A DNA stretch of 64,000 nucleotides from JAUIIK01 sp963745675. Lineage in GTDB: Bacteria; Chloroflexota; Chloroflexia; Thermomicrobiales; CFX8. Under the pieces are notes generated by a model, which saw only the letters and a program-made list of their open reading frames with translations, was not told where the DNA came from and did not search any database. How positions within the stretch are numbered: position 1 is the first letter of the stretch; every line of letters begins with the position of its first letter. The translations under genes were made by a program, and so were the position numbers. The stretch lies in assembly GCA_963745675.1 (NCBI GenBank), contig CAVUYM010000008.1:310001-374000 (forward strand), given 5' to 3'. Below, in pieces: positions 18,834 through 28,207 of the stretch.

Positions 18834-20741
18834 ATGGATAACTGGAAGTCGGCACCGGAATCTCAATCTGAATACAGCGTCCTGAGAGCAACGGATGTGA
18901 TGGTTCCGATGCGGGATGGGGTCCGCCTCGCGACTGATATCTATTTCCCGTCATTGCCGGATAGCCCTGATACGCGGGTTGACGATGCTCTTCCCTGTAT
19001 TCTGATCCGGACACCGTACAACAAGACTACTGCTTCATCTGCCGCAGGCTGTGAGTATTTCGCTCAGCGCGGATACGTCGTCGTCGTGCAGGACTGTCGT
19101 GGGCGTTATCGTTCTGAAGGCTTGTTCTATTTCCTCACTCAGGAGGCTGAAGACGGCTACGACTGCGTCGAATGGGCCGGTAGCCAGCCCTGGTGCGACG
19201 GCCAAGTCGGTATGATGGGCACCTCCTACCTCGGATGGACTCAGACCGCAGCGGCGGTGATGAACCCGCCACATCTTTCGACACTGGTTGTCAATCAGGC
19301 TGGTGCGAGCGCTTACAGCAGCTCCGTGCGTCATAATGGAGCGATTGAATTGAGGTTTCTCGCCTGGGCCTTCATGGGTGCTGCTACAGGCACCGAAGCC
19401 ATTGCCGACCCGGGAGTACTGGCCGCCCTGGAAAACGTGCGTGCTTCAGATTGGCTCGACGCGCTTCCCTGGATCGAGGGACAAACCCCGCTGGCGCATG
19501 CGCCTTCCTACGAGCGCTGGGCGCTCGATATCTATCGACATGGCGATTACGGCGAATACTGGGAGCATCCCGGATACAATTTCCAAAAGTTCTGGAGCGA
19601 TCATTCCGACGTGCCGACCCTCTTCTCGGGCGCCTGGTATGACTCCTACACCCGCGCAACGATTGAGAATTACATCGGTCTATCGGAACGACTGACCAGC
19701 CCGGTGCATTTGCTCCTGGGGCCGTGGACGCATGGCTCGACGACTGTCGACCAAACCTTTTCCGGCAACATCGAGTATGGGCCACACGCGTCGGTAGCCG
19801 GGAATCTCGCTCATGATTTCGATCACTTCCACCTGCGCTGGTTCGATCACTGGTTGAAGCAGGTTGACAACGGTGTTGGAGAAGAAGCACCGGTACGCCT
19901 CTTCGTTATGGGCGGCGAGCCTGAAGAACGCACCCGCGAAGGCCGCTTGTATCGAGGCGGTCACTGGCGAGAAGAACACAGTTTCCCTGTGACCGATGCT
20001 GTTGAGACGAATTTCTACCTTCGTGATGGCGGCCAGCTTGCAACGGATAAACCGGAAGAAGATCGAGCCTCATCTACGTTTCTATATGATCCGGATAACC
20101 CCGTGCCAACTGTCGGCGGCAATATGTCCTCACTCTCGGACGTATTCCCAGTTCCGGACCAGATTGCGGGAAAGGTCACCTATGAACAGCGCTGGGGACT
20201 GATCGTCGCTGTTGGCGGTCAAGATCAGAAGGAACCGGAATCGAGAGAGCGTGCTGGATTGCCGATCAACTCGCGCCCGGATGTCATCAGCTTTCAGTCA
20301 GAGCCACTCGACGAGGCTGTTGAGGTCATCGGTCCGCTGCGAGCGGTCATCTATGTGTCGTCTACCGCACCCGACACCGACTTTACCGTCAAGCTCGTCG
20401 ATGTCGTCCCGCCGGTTCCAGGTTTCCCCGAGGGCTACGAACTGAATATTTCAGACAGCATCTTCCGATGCCGCTATCGTGAAAGCTTCAGCGACCCGCA
20501 GTTGATGAAGGCGGACGAGGTCTACAAGATCGAGATACCGATGTATGGCACGGGGACGATCTTTGGCGCGGGCCATCGTATCCGGGTTGACATTTCGTCC
20601 AGCAACTATCCGCGTTTCGATGTCAATCCCAACACCGGCGAAGCAATTGGGCGCCATACCCACACTCAAACGGCGCTGAATACGATCCACCATAGCTCTC
20701 GCTACCCATCGCATATCGTGCTACCTGTGACCTCGGGTTAA
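18834..20741 (+). CDS. CocE/NonD family hydrolase (X-Pro dipeptidyl-peptidase-like)
   Basis: I place the start at ATG 18834 (MDNWKSAPESQSEYSVLRA), behind GGAGAATAGGAAACACG, rather than at 18798. The 635-residue protein has an N-terminal alpha/beta hydrolase (VMVPMRDGVRLATDIYFP, YVVVVQDCRGRYRSEG, nucleophile elbow GMMGTSYLGWTQ), the helical cap, the catalytic His strand LLLGPWTHGST, and a C-terminal jelly-roll domain (VTYEQRWGLIV, FTVKLVDVVPPVPGFPEGYE, FGAGHRIRVDISSSNYPRFD). This is the architecture of cocaine esterase and alpha-amino-acid ester hydrolases. No signal peptide is visible, so it is probably intracellular. The physiological ester or amide is unknown. Confidence 0.9.
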   Translation: MDNWKSAPESQSEYSVLRATDVMVPMRDGVRLATDIYFPSLPDSPDTRVDDALPCILIRTPYNKTTASSAAGCEYFAQRGYVVVVQDCRGRYRSEGLFYFLTQEAEDGYDCVEWAGSQPWCDGQVGMMGTSYLGWTQTAAAVMNPPHLSTLVVNQAGASAYSSSVRHNGAIELRFLAWAFMGAATGTEAIADPGVLAALENVRASDWLDALPWIEGQTPLAHAPSYERWALDIYRHGDYGEYWEHPGYNFQKFWSDHSDVPTLFSGAWYDSYTRATIENYIGLSERLTSPVHLLLGPWTHGSTTVDQTFSGNIEYGPHASVAGNLAHDFDHFHLRWFDHWLKQVDNGVGEEAPVRLFVMGGEPEERTREGRLYRGGHWREEHSFPVTDAVETNFYLRDGGQLATDKPEEDRASSTFLYDPDNPVPTVGGNMSSLSDVFPVPDQIAGKVTYEQRWGLIVAVGGQDQKEPESRERAGLPINSRPDVISFQSEPLDEAVEVIGPLRAVIYVSSTAPDTDFTVKLVDVVPPVPGFPEGYELNISDSIFRCRYRESFSDPQLMKADEVYKIEIPMYGTGTIFGAGHRIRVDISSSNYPRFDVNPNTGEAIGRHTHTQTALNTIHHSSRYPSHIVLPVTSG

Positions 20742-20816
20742 GGTGACAAAATTTTGCAGTCCCCTCTCTGATAGCCTTGACTCCGGCGCTGCCGCCCAGG
20801 AAATCGGATAGGGAGG

Positions 20817-21926
20817 ATGATGAATCGTTCACTTCCCTCGCTTTCGAATATGCGTGGCTGGATAGAGACTGAGGCAAGGCTCTACTTCGCCGACTTAAAG
20901 GTTCTCAGTCGTAGGTCCGTTCAAGAATTCGCGGATGATCGTTGTACGCAGATTGCGGCGAGCATCTCGTATTATGTCTTCTTCTCCGTCTTTCCGCTTT
21001 CGATATTTCTCGTCACTATATTCGGGCAGATCCTTCGCAATGATGATGTCAGAGACAGGGTCATTGACGCGATGATGGAAGTCGTGCCGCTGACGCCGAC
21101 TGAAGGGCGCGCCCAGCTCGATCAAATTCTTTCTGGCGTAGCGACCGAGCTTTCGTTGCTCGGTCTGTTGAGTGTCATCGGTTTGATCTGGTCCGCCAGC
21201 GCGATGATGTCGGCGCTGCGCAATGCGCTCAACGTCGCATGGGATACCGATCACCGCCGCCCTGCTATTCAAGGAAAACTCGTCGATATTCTTATGGTGA
21301 TATTGGTCGGAATCCTCGTCGCCCTGTCCGTCGCTGCGACAACAATTCGCCCATATATCCAGGATGAAATACGCGCGACTGCAAACGACCTTGGCGCAAT
21401 TGGTGTCGTGGTCCAGTTTGGGATGTGGTCGCTGACAATTCTGGTCCCGATCATCGTATCGTTCATCATCTTCACAGCGCTCTACCGCTTCGTCCCAGCT
21501 GTAAATACCTCGTTCGATGAGATCTGGCTGGGCGCCCTGTTTGCCTCCGTCGCGTTTGAACTTGCGAAGGTTGGTTTCTCGTTCTATCTCCGCAATTTCG
21601 GCAACTACAATGCAATCTACGGATCGCTTGGCGCGGTAATTGTCTTCATGCTCTTCATATACATCGCTGCGAATGTTTTGCTGATGGGTGCGGAAGTCGC
21701 TTCGGAGTGGCCGCGCGTTCGAGCTGGACACTATGATCACGGTTTGCCGGTCCGCGAGTCAACGCCGAACATACCGATACTGGAGCGAGCCAGGATACTG
21801 TTACGTCAAGCCGTTGTCGGAAGCGGCACAGAGGTAGAACACGTTGATGACGACGAAATCGATGAGCGTCAGAAGCGCAGGCGCGCTCTTGCCCGGGCTC
21901 GCGGTAAGAACCCGGATGAATCCTGA
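20817..21926 (+). CDS. YihY/BrkB-family membrane protein
   Basis: 369 residues. The first polar segment ends with the family signature FADDRCTQIAASISYYVFFS, followed by about six transmembrane helices (LSLLGLLSVIGLIWSASAMM, LVDILMVILVGILVALSVA, VPIIVSFIIFTALYRFVPAV, AVIVFMLFIYIAANVLLMGA) and a charged C-terminal tail. YihY proteins are inner-membrane proteins of uncertain transport function; early names such as BrkB or RNase BN are historical. The gene ends directly next to the stop of the convergent methyltransferase gene. Confidence 0.88.
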   Translation: MMNRSLPSLSNMRGWIETEARLYFADLKVLSRRSVQEFADDRCTQIAASISYYVFFSVFPLSIFLVTIFGQILRNDDVRDRVIDAMMEVVPLTPTEGRAQLDQILSGVATELSLLGLLSVIGLIWSASAMMSALRNALNVAWDTDHRRPAIQGKLVDILMVILVGILVALSVAATTIRPYIQDEIRATANDLGAIGVVVQFGMWSLTILVPIIVSFIIFTALYRFVPAVNTSFDEIWLGALFASVAFELAKVGFSFYLRNFGNYNAIYGSLGAVIVFMLFIYIAANVLLMGAEVASEWPRVRAGHYDHGLPVRESTPNIPILERARILLRQAVVGSGTEVEHVDDDEIDERQKRRRALARARGKNPDES

Positions 21927-22685
21927 TTAGACCGGTTTTCGACCTCCGTAGGTTGCCAGCTCCAGGATCTTGAAGTAGCAATCGACATCCACAAAGCCCA
22001 CTTTACGCAGCCATTGGCACTGGGATTCCACCGGTGCGAGGATATTGTCGTGCTGATCTTCGCGAGCATGATACGTGGCGGCCACATCGCTTCGAGTTGT
22101 AGCCGAGCCCGTCATCTGCGCATAAGCGAAGAGATTATCGATGAACAGATCGTCGAAGAGTTCCCGGATCAGCGAGCTGGCGGGCGCGACGTGCTCGAAA
22201 TTGAGGAAAAGCCCACCGGGCCGGAGCAGGCTGAAGATTTCTTGAAACAGCTCGCGTTTCCCGCTGTCCTCCAGGTGATGGATGGCGAACCCGGAGATGA
22301 CGAGGTCGTAGTCTTGGGCCACCGGTAGCGCTTCAGTCCACGACGGCTCGGACAGATCAGCCGCCACAAGCGTCACGTCCATCCCGCTTCCATCGAAGCG
22401 CTCTTTTGCTCGCACGAGCATAGGACCCGAAAAGTCGACCAGGACAGCTTTCGCTCCGGCGTGGCGGGCTAGTACTGACTCGGCAAGCGCTCCGTCGCCA
22501 CAGCCAAGGTCGAGCAACGTATTGACGCTGCCGAGCGTCGTATCGACGATGCGGTGGAGGAGCGCAATCTGATCAGCAATAAGCGGAATCGCCGCTCGAA
22601 CACCGTCCAGGTAGGAGTCCGCGTTCTCATGTTTTTTCCAGGCCGACACGGACGTTTCCTCTCGCTCATAAGTGGCTTGGATCAA
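21927..22685 (-). CDS. Class I SAM-dependent methyltransferase
   Basis: 252 residues with the usual order of motifs: VNTLLDLGCGDGALAESVLA (motif I, SAM-binding), AVLVDFSGPMLVRAKERF (acidic loop), DLVISGFAIHHLED (motif IV) and LLRPGGLFLNFEHV (motif VI). The substrate is unknown. The start overlaps the end of the upstream Nudix gene by four bases, and cupin and GNAT genes precede it on the same strand, so these four are probably one transcript. Confidence 0.85.
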   Translation of the reverse strand: MIQATYEREETSVSAWKKHENADSYLDGVRAAIPLIADQIALLHRIVDTTLGSVNTLLDLGCGDGALAESVLARHAGAKAVLVDFSGPMLVRAKERFDGSGMDVTLVAADLSEPSWTEALPVAQDYDLVISGFAIHHLEDSGKRELFQEIFSLLRPGGLFLNFEHVAPASSLIRELFDDLFIDNLFAYAQMTGSATTRSDVAATYHAREDQHDNILAPVESQCQWLRKVGFVDVDCYFKILELATYGGRKPV

Positions 22686-23314
22686 TCGAAATCGGTGGCG
22701 AGCTGTGGTTGCCTGTAATGCTCGAAAACCCGCCGGATCTGCCCGGCTGTAACACGGTGAGTCGAAAGTTCCGGCAGGATTTCCAGATCAAAGTATTCAA
22801 CCGCCGTCGTCTCGAAGCTCGTTGTCGCTTCGCCGCTGAGCAGCTCGCAGACAAAGAAGAGTTTATAGGTGTGCCGTGGCGAAGGCGGGTGATCGTGGAG
22901 ACGCTTGTCGTAGACCATCGCGAGTTTTGTTGCCCGTACGGTATAGCCCGACTCTTCGAGGACTTCTCGTTCTATCGCTTCTGAAGGGCTGTCATTGACA
23001 TCGGCGTAGCCGCCCGGCAGTGTCCAGAGGCCATCGAGCCGTTCGCGAACCAGCAATATCCGGTCATCACGAAATACAGCGCCGCGGACATCGACCTGCG
23101 GCGTCGCATAGCCTCCATCATGCACGAAGAAATCCCGAATCTCTTCATGCTCGATGCCTGTGTGCGTGGCGACGATGTCGTCTGCGATCCGCTCGATCTG
23201 CCGATAGCGGTCGAGGTCGTACTCACTCTCGCCAAATGCCAGCCCAGTCTGGGCGATTGCGCGGAGCCTACGTGCCCAGACAACCCACTCTGGCTCCGAA
23301 CTAGCTGACGTCAT
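22682..23314 (-). CDS. Nudix hydrolase with N-terminal Nudix_hydro_2-type helical domain
   Basis: The start is placed at ATG 23314 (MTSASSEPEWVVWARRLRAI), which overlaps the cupin stop by 14 bases; an upstream in-frame start at 23353 is not needed. Residues 6-60 form the helical N-domain (LAFGESEYDLDRYRQIERIA), and the Nudix box reads GGYADVNDSPSEAIEREVLE followed by ESGY, with all the metal-binding acids. Proteins of this type hydrolyse ADP-ribose or other nucleotide diphosphate derivatives in the cytoplasm. Confidence 0.88.
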   Translation of the reverse strand: MTSASSEPEWVVWARRLRAIAQTGLAFGESEYDLDRYRQIERIADDIVATHTGIEHEEIRDFFVHDGGYATPQVDVRGAVFRDDRILLVRERLDGLWTLPGGYADVNDSPSEAIEREVLEESGYTVRATKLAMVYDKRLHDHPPSPRHTYKLFFVCELLSGEATTSFETTAVEYFDLEILPELSTHRVTAGQIRRVFEHYRQPQLATDFD

Positions 23315-23678
23315 CGAAGTTTTCGATCTCGGGCATAAACGCAGTCGGATCAACGTTCATGCCTTCAACAATGATCGCCATCATGCCGTCCGCTGAACCG
23401 GACTCGTGGAGTTCGCCAGCCGTCCAGAAAGCAGCTTGTCCCGGTCGAATCGAGGCCCGGCACCGGTCGGTCCCGGTCACCCAACCCTGGCCTGCGACAC
23501 ACATGAAGAGCTGCGCAACGGTCGCTTCGTGGTAGCCGATCACACCATTTGGCTCGATGTGGAAGCAACCGATCTGAGCGTCGCCGTTGAAGCGAACTCC
23601 ACGTCCCATTCGTACACCGTGACTGTTAAATTGCGTGATAGCGTGTGCGACTTCTGAATCAAACCGAAACATTCTCAT
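23301..23678 (-). CDS. Cupin-fold protein
   Basis: 125 residues with a single conserved-barrel cupin: the first motif around GYHEATVAQLFMCVAGQGWV and the second around PGQAAFWTAGELHESG. Only some of the usual metal ligands are present (His in GYHEA, His in GELHES), so binding of a metal is possible but not certain. Function unknown. It lies between the GNAT and Nudix genes with a spacing of two bases and an overlap of 14, respectively. Confidence 0.75.
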   Translation of the reverse strand: MRMFRFDSEVAHAITQFNSHGVRMGRGVRFNGDAQIGCFHIEPNGVIGYHEATVAQLFMCVAGQGWVTGTDRCRASIRPGQAAFWTAGELHESGSADGMMAIIVEGMNVDPTAFMPEIENFDDVS

Positions 23679-23680
23679 GG

Positions 23681-24160
23681 CTAAGCTCCTGGTTGTGCGA
23701 TGTCTCCCAACGGCATCGCATTTTGCCGATCGTAGTTGCGCACAATCATGCCACCGGCCGGCTTCATTCCAAGGCGCTCGTAAAACGGCCGTCTGTCGTC
23801 GTCACACATGAGGTCGATTTGATAGAGATGTTGCAGCGAGGCGAACATCCTCCGCGCCAGTTCGGAGCCGATCCCCTGACCCTGATATGGCTCAAGGACC
23901 TCAAGCAATGGAATATAGGCGGCATGGACACCGTCGCTGATGGCACTTATGAAGCCGACTACGGTGTCGGTATCATCGTCGATTGCCAGCCAGACTGCGT
24001 AACTGCCAAGCAAGATCCGCAAATGGTTCTCCGGGATTGGAGGATTGGGCCAACCAACCCAGAAACCGCCCGCGAGTTGCCGGGGATGAATATTCGAGAC
24101 GTCGTTGGAATACCGGATCACGCCTTTGCCCTCTAAACGCACGACGGGACCGGTAATCAA
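23681..24160 (-). CDS. GNAT-family N-acetyltransferase
   Basis: The GNAT core is clear: VWLAIDDDTDTVVGFISAIS (beta 2-4), IPLLEVLEPYQGQGIGSELA (acetyl-CoA pyrophosphate loop, Q/GxGxG type), RRMFASLQHLYQIDLMC and RRPFYERLGMKPAGG. Two starts are possible: TTG at 24160, which lies inside a strong inverted repeat, or a GTG about 15 bases later (VRLEGKGVIRYSND), which would place the repeat between genes. The acceptor substrate is unknown. First gene of the GNAT-cupin-Nudix-methyltransferase group. Confidence 0.8.
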   Translation of the reverse strand: MITGPVVRLEGKGVIRYSNDVSNIHPRQLAGGFWVGWPNPPIPENHLRILLGSYAVWLAIDDDTDTVVGFISAISDGVHAAYIPLLEVLEPYQGQGIGSELARRMFASLQHLYQIDLMCDDDRRPFYERLGMKPAGGMIVRNYDRQNAMPLGDIAQPGA

Positions 24161-24170
24161 CCGGTCCCGT
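24144..24170 (-). terminator. Perfect 11-bp hairpin between the complex III operon and the GNAT gene
   Basis: ACGGGACCGGT and ACCGGTCCCGT are separated by five bases, giving a GC-rich stem with a small loop about 40 bases after the stop of the last complex III gene. No T-run follows on either strand, so it may be a processing or stabilising hairpin rather than an intrinsic terminator. Confidence 0.45.
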
Positions 24171-24211
24171 ACATGAATTCCTTACGGTCTTAAGAGATCA
24201 CTGACAGTTGA

Positions 24212-24811
24212 CTATTGTGCCGCCGCCTGGAGAGTTCGGATGTAGTTCACCAGATCCCACATCTCATTACCCTCGAGCAAGTCGGAGAAGGAGGGCATAT
24301 ACGGCGGCAAGCCATTGGTCAGTGTGTTGTAGAAGTAATTATCTTCTACTTGAACGAGCCGGTCGGCTGTCAAGACTGCCGGTGGCCGCGCGCCGTTATC
24401 AACGAAATACTTCGCCATCACTCCGTCACCATTGCCACCTTCACCGTGGCACTCGACGCAGTTAACGTTGAATAGCTTTTTGCCCCGTTCGATCGATGCC
24501 GCATCCGCAGGAGTCGGGTTCTCCAGTTGGAGAATCTCGGCGGATGTGTAGGACGGCGCTCGACCACTGATCGGTACCGCTTCTTCGGGTCCCAGAAAGC
24601 GTGGTGGTTCTAGCGTCCGGTAAGAATGCTGGTAGTGCATTCCCGTGTAAATATCGACCGGATATGTATTTGTCGATTCACAGGCGGCCAGAATCGCCAG
24701 CAGCGCAACGCTACCTAACGCGAACTTACGCAGCCTGGACCATGAGCGCACCACGGCGATCGGACGGCCGAGATAGCGCCCACGCGTCAAACCGGTGAGC
24801 CGGGTCGCCAT
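24212..24811 (-). CDS. actE: Alternative complex III subunit ActE: lipoprotein monohaem cytochrome c
   Basis: 199 residues. A cationic N-terminus precedes a hydrophobic signal ending in LLAILAACEST, a lipobox with the cysteine at about residue 44. One haem c site CVECH lies at residues 118-122, and the probable axial methionine is in NGLPPYMPSFSDLL near the end. ActE is the monohaem cytochrome of alternative complex III that carries electrons from the pentahaem subunit to the oxidase or a soluble carrier, facing the outside of the membrane. It is the last gene of the operon, and its start overlaps the actD stop by one base. Confidence 0.88.
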   Translation of the reverse strand: MATRLTGLTRGRYLGRPIAVVRSWSRLRKFALGSVALLAILAACESTNTYPVDIYTGMHYQHSYRTLEPPRFLGPEEAVPISGRAPSYTSAEILQLENPTPADAASIERGKKLFNVNCVECHGEGGNGDGVMAKYFVDNGARPPAVLTADRLVQVEDNYFYNTLTNGLPPYMPSFSDLLEGNEMWDLVNYIRTLQAAAQ

Positions 24812-25362
24812 TACTGGTCCTCCGGGTCCTCGAGGAGGTTGATTGTCTTCCCCACCTCATCAAACTTGACATCTTCGGCGCCAGCATCGGTCATGATCTT
24901 AGCAGCAGATCGAACCATATCTTCCGCGCCTGAAACAGTCACCCCAATATATCCGGCGGTTACACGCGCATCATATACGCGTGGACCGGCGGAAGGTATC
25001 CGTGACTCAAAGAGCACACCCAGTACAGTGAAGATAATCGCTCCCAACATCGTGCCCTCGTACATAATGACGAGCATCGGCGGAATTGAGAGGATCGGCT
25101 TGCCACCTGTGACGAGTGGGAAGGAGATCTGTGTTCCAGCAGTAATCAGCACACCGGTGATAAATCCACAGGCTGCCCCGATCAGCGGAAACACGTACAG
25201 ATTATGATGTCGCTCTGCCTCACCGAACGCCCCATGCGGGAACGGCGCACTTGAGAGGATATCGAAATCGTTGCCGCTGATGCCGTTGTCGAGCATAGTC
25301 TGCGTGGCAGCTGCTGCTGAGTCAACATCTTCGAACACACCGATGACGGCGCGATCAGCCAT
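24811..25362 (-). CDS. actD: Alternative complex III subunit ActD (DUF3341)
   Basis: 183 residues. The N-terminal part (VIGVFEDVDSAAAATQTMLD) and the two transmembrane helices (LYVFPLIGAACGFITGVLIT and YEGTMLGAIIFTVLGVLF) with the loop KPILSIPPMLVIMYE are the DUF3341/ActD pattern. The C-terminal region (GYIGVTVSGAEDMVRSAAKI, ITDAGAEDV-like end) folds like the N-terminal one. ActD is a structural membrane subunit without cofactor. Confidence 0.88.
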   Translation of the reverse strand: MADRAVIGVFEDVDSAAAATQTMLDNGISGNDFDILSSAPFPHGAFGEAERHHNLYVFPLIGAACGFITGVLITAGTQISFPLVTGGKPILSIPPMLVIMYEGTMLGAIIFTVLGVLFESRIPSAGPRVYDARVTAGYIGVTVSGAEDMVRSAAKIMTDAGAEDVKFDEVGKTINLLEDPEDQ

Positions 25363-25406
25363 GTTGCATCCTTCCTACCATTGGGAGCCTTTTGGGCATC
25401 ACGGGA

Positions 25407-26780
25407 TTACTCTTCCTTGACGATGGCAGGCACAACCGCCTGGCCAATCTTGACATTAGCAGCAAAGCGCTGCCCTTCTTTCTCTTCCCAAAGCACAATC
25501 GGCGGGAACAGTTTGCTGAACATCAATAGGAGGAATACGACGATTCCGAACGATCCAATTACCAACCCTAATTCAGCGAGCTGCGGGTTATAGAAGGACC
25601 AGCTGAATTTGAGCTCATACTTGCGCTCGATACCGGGCACGATGAGCCAGTAACGCTCGGACCACATCGCTATGTTGACGAGCAATGATGACCAGAACAT
25701 CAGCTTAATATTGCGCCTGACGCTGCGTTTCAACCACATACCGACCGGGATGATATATCCCAGAATCATGATCTCCACAAGCAGGAACCAGTAGGGCCAT
25801 TCGAAGACACGTCGCTGCATAACGGCGATTTCGCGCGTCTCGCCCGAAGCAATCGCGAAGGAAAAGTCAAGGAAGAAGAAGTACAGCCAGACGGTCGCGA
25901 TCACGATGAGCAAGCGCCCGACAGCGTCGAAATGCTCGGGTCGGATGAACTTATCCCACTTGAAGAACCAGCGCATGCCGGCCATGAGCGTCAACACCGC
26001 TGAGACGCCAGAGTGGACCGCCCCAACGACGAAGTAGGGAGCAAAGACGGTCGCATGCCAGATCGGCACGATCGAAACTGCGAAGTCCCAGGAAACGATA
26101 CTGTGCACTGAGACGAAGACGGGCAGGATAAGCGCCGAGATGAGAATGCCGGCGATACCCTGGAGCTTCCACTGGCGTGTATTGCCTGTCCAGCCGAGCG
26201 CCAGCGCTCCATAGATTGTCCGTCGCAATCCGGTGGAGCGGTCGCGAATGACAGCCAGGTCGGGTATGAGCGCCGTGAAGACGAAGAGGGCGCTGCCGGT
26301 CAGGTAGGTAAAGATCGCGCTCGGGTCCCAGATCAATGGAGAGCGCACATTCGGGAACACATCACGCATGAAATCGTACGGGAAGACCCAGTAGATCGCG
26401 CGCCACGGACGACCGGTGTGCAGCAATGGGAAGAGTGCGGCTGTGCCGAGCGAGAAGACCGTCATGACCTCGGCGGCGCGCACCACCGGGCGACGCCATT
26501 CGGCCTGAGTCAGACGCAAGATCGATGAGATCATCGTTCCTGCGTGGCTAATACCAACCCAGAAGACGAAGTTCGTAATAAGGAAGCCCCAGTAGGCAGG
26601 GCGGTTCAGACCGGTTACCCCCACACCCCAGTAGAGCAGGAAACTGACTGATACCAGCCACATTGCAACGAAGATACCGAGTACACCTGCCCCGACCCAA
26701 AATCGCAGGGGGTGCTCGAACACCGAGCGTAGTAGCTCGTTGTTGATCTCCTGATCGCTCATGATGACACGTTCTTGCAT
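25407..26780 (-). CDS. actC: Alternative complex III subunit ActC: NrfD/PsrC-family quinol-binding membrane protein
   Basis: 457 residues with about ten transmembrane helices. The start at 26780 (MQERVIMSDQEINNE) follows AGGAGC. The segment FWVGISHAGTMISSILRLTQ and then EWRRPVVRAAEVMTVFSLGT is the best preserved ActC signature; TGRPWRAIYWVFPYDFMRDV and WDFAVSIVPIWHATVFAPYF also fit. ActC binds menaquinol and is thought to be one of the two proton-handling NrfD subunits of the complex. A second NrfD-like gene lies directly upstream. Confidence 0.88.
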   Translation of the reverse strand: MQERVIMSDQEINNELLRSVFEHPLRFWVGAGVLGIFVAMWLVSVSFLLYWGVGVTGLNRPAYWGFLITNFVFWVGISHAGTMISSILRLTQAEWRRPVVRAAEVMTVFSLGTAALFPLLHTGRPWRAIYWVFPYDFMRDVFPNVRSPLIWDPSAIFTYLTGSALFVFTALIPDLAVIRDRSTGLRRTIYGALALGWTGNTRQWKLQGIAGILISALILPVFVSVHSIVSWDFAVSIVPIWHATVFAPYFVVGAVHSGVSAVLTLMAGMRWFFKWDKFIRPEHFDAVGRLLIVIATVWLYFFFLDFSFAIASGETREIAVMQRRVFEWPYWFLLVEIMILGYIIPVGMWLKRSVRRNIKLMFWSSLLVNIAMWSERYWLIVPGIERKYELKFSWSFYNPQLAELGLVIGSFGIVVFLLLMFSKLFPPIVLWEEKEGQRFAANVKIGQAVVPAIVKEE

Positions 26781-26819
26781 GTCTTGCTCCTGGTTGGCGA
26801 AGGCTAAACCTTCGCGCCG

Positions 26820-28207
26820 TTAGTCCGGTTTTGCGATTACCGTGACCGGATGATTCAGGTATTGCCGACGAACCCGCAGTCCAATACCGCCACTTACTTC
26901 CCAGATACTTGGGAGCGGTACGATGCGCAACGCCATGCGCACGCAGAAAACTGCGGCGGCCAGAGCGCCTATGACAATCAATATATCGAGCACGCCGGGT
27001 AACGAGAAATTTCGGAACAAGATTCGTCCGACATTTCGGGCGCAAAGGGATCCTTGCTAGCGAAGGCTGCTCCAAAGATACGCAGTCGGTCAACGAACGT
27101 CCCGAAGAGCACGAGACAGGCGACGATCGTCGGACCAGCAATCGTCTTCCGAACGCGGTTCCACATCAATATGAAGAGAGGTAGCGCGAAATTGCATAAG
27201 AACGTCAACAGCATCGGCAAACCATATACGTCAAACATGACCGTCTTGAGGACGTTGATCTCATCCGGTTTGCGACCGTACCAGAAGATCATGAATTCCG
27301 AGAACCACAGGTAGAACCACAATAGCGATGTTGTGAGCAGCAGCTTGCTTATCGACCAGAAGAAGTCCCACGTCAGATAATCTTCAAGATCCCCCCAGCG
27401 CTGGAGGACATACATCGTTACGATGATGAGCGCCAACCCGGTTTGGAGCGAACTTATCGTGGCAAACCCCGGAAATACTGAACTGCGCCAGCTTGGGACG
27501 AGTGACTCCCCAAAATCCCAGAAGAAGATCGATACCGTCCAAACGTAGAGAATCAAATAGCTAGCGCCGAGTACACCTATGCCTGCTCGGTGGACATTCC
27601 ACTGCCGTAGACTGCCGATCCATCCCCGAGCCAGCCATGAATAGCGTTCAAAGCGTGGCAGATTGTCGCGGCTTTGGTCCCGAACAATCGCGAAATCCGG
27701 GATCGCCGAGATATAGAGGAAGGCGTAACCGCCAAAGACGAGTAACCCGAGTACGACGGCTGAGAAGAATCCAGGCGCGCCCCAGGGCCAGTCGACCCAG
27801 ACGGTGAAGCGGCCTTCGGCCTGTGGAATTACGAAAAAGAGCGGAAGATAAAGGATGTAGACGACAATTCCCGCCGACGCCTGTATTTCCGCGATGCGAC
27901 TCAGTGGGCGCCGCCAATTGCTCCGAGTCAGGCGTAGCAGGACGGCCAGAATGGGAGCTGAGAGCACGCTCGAAAGCAGGTAGCCACCGACGATCGCGGT
28001 GTAGCCCCATGCTTCAAGATTATCTGTACCTTCGATAATCAGATTCAAAATGAGTGCGATCAGCCCGATTGCTCCGACTGCTCCGAGCACGATATCGAGC
28101 GTCGCAAACCTGGCACCGGTACTGACAACGCGTCGAGTGGCGTCGTCGATCGTCTTCCGAACAGTTAGTTCCGGAGCGACGTGTCCGGCGTGGGCATGCT
28201 CAGCCAT
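26820..28207 (-). CDS. Second NrfD/PsrC-like membrane subunit of alternative complex III (frameshift near 27035)
   Basis: The frame from 28207 gives 409 residues with eight to nine helices (DNLEAWGYTAIVGGYLLSSV, APILAVLLRLTRSNWRRPLS, WDFGESLVPSWRSSVFPG, LLLTTSLLWFYLWFSEFMIF) and then ends abruptly in non-hydrophobic sequence. In the next frame, open to 26820, a proper last helix follows (NFSLPGVLDILIVIGALAAA, then VPLPSIWEV), which is the normal NrfD end, so I join the two near 27035. The result of about 460 residues matches family length. It sits between the iron-sulfur and ActC genes and probably plays the part of ActF, the second proton-translocating NrfD subunit, although actF usually follows actE. 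Confidence 0.82.

Noticed and set aside
20895..21740. Minus-strand open frame of 281 codons opposite the YihY gene
   Set aside because: Very charged, motif-free translation; the plus strand has a clear membrane protein family.
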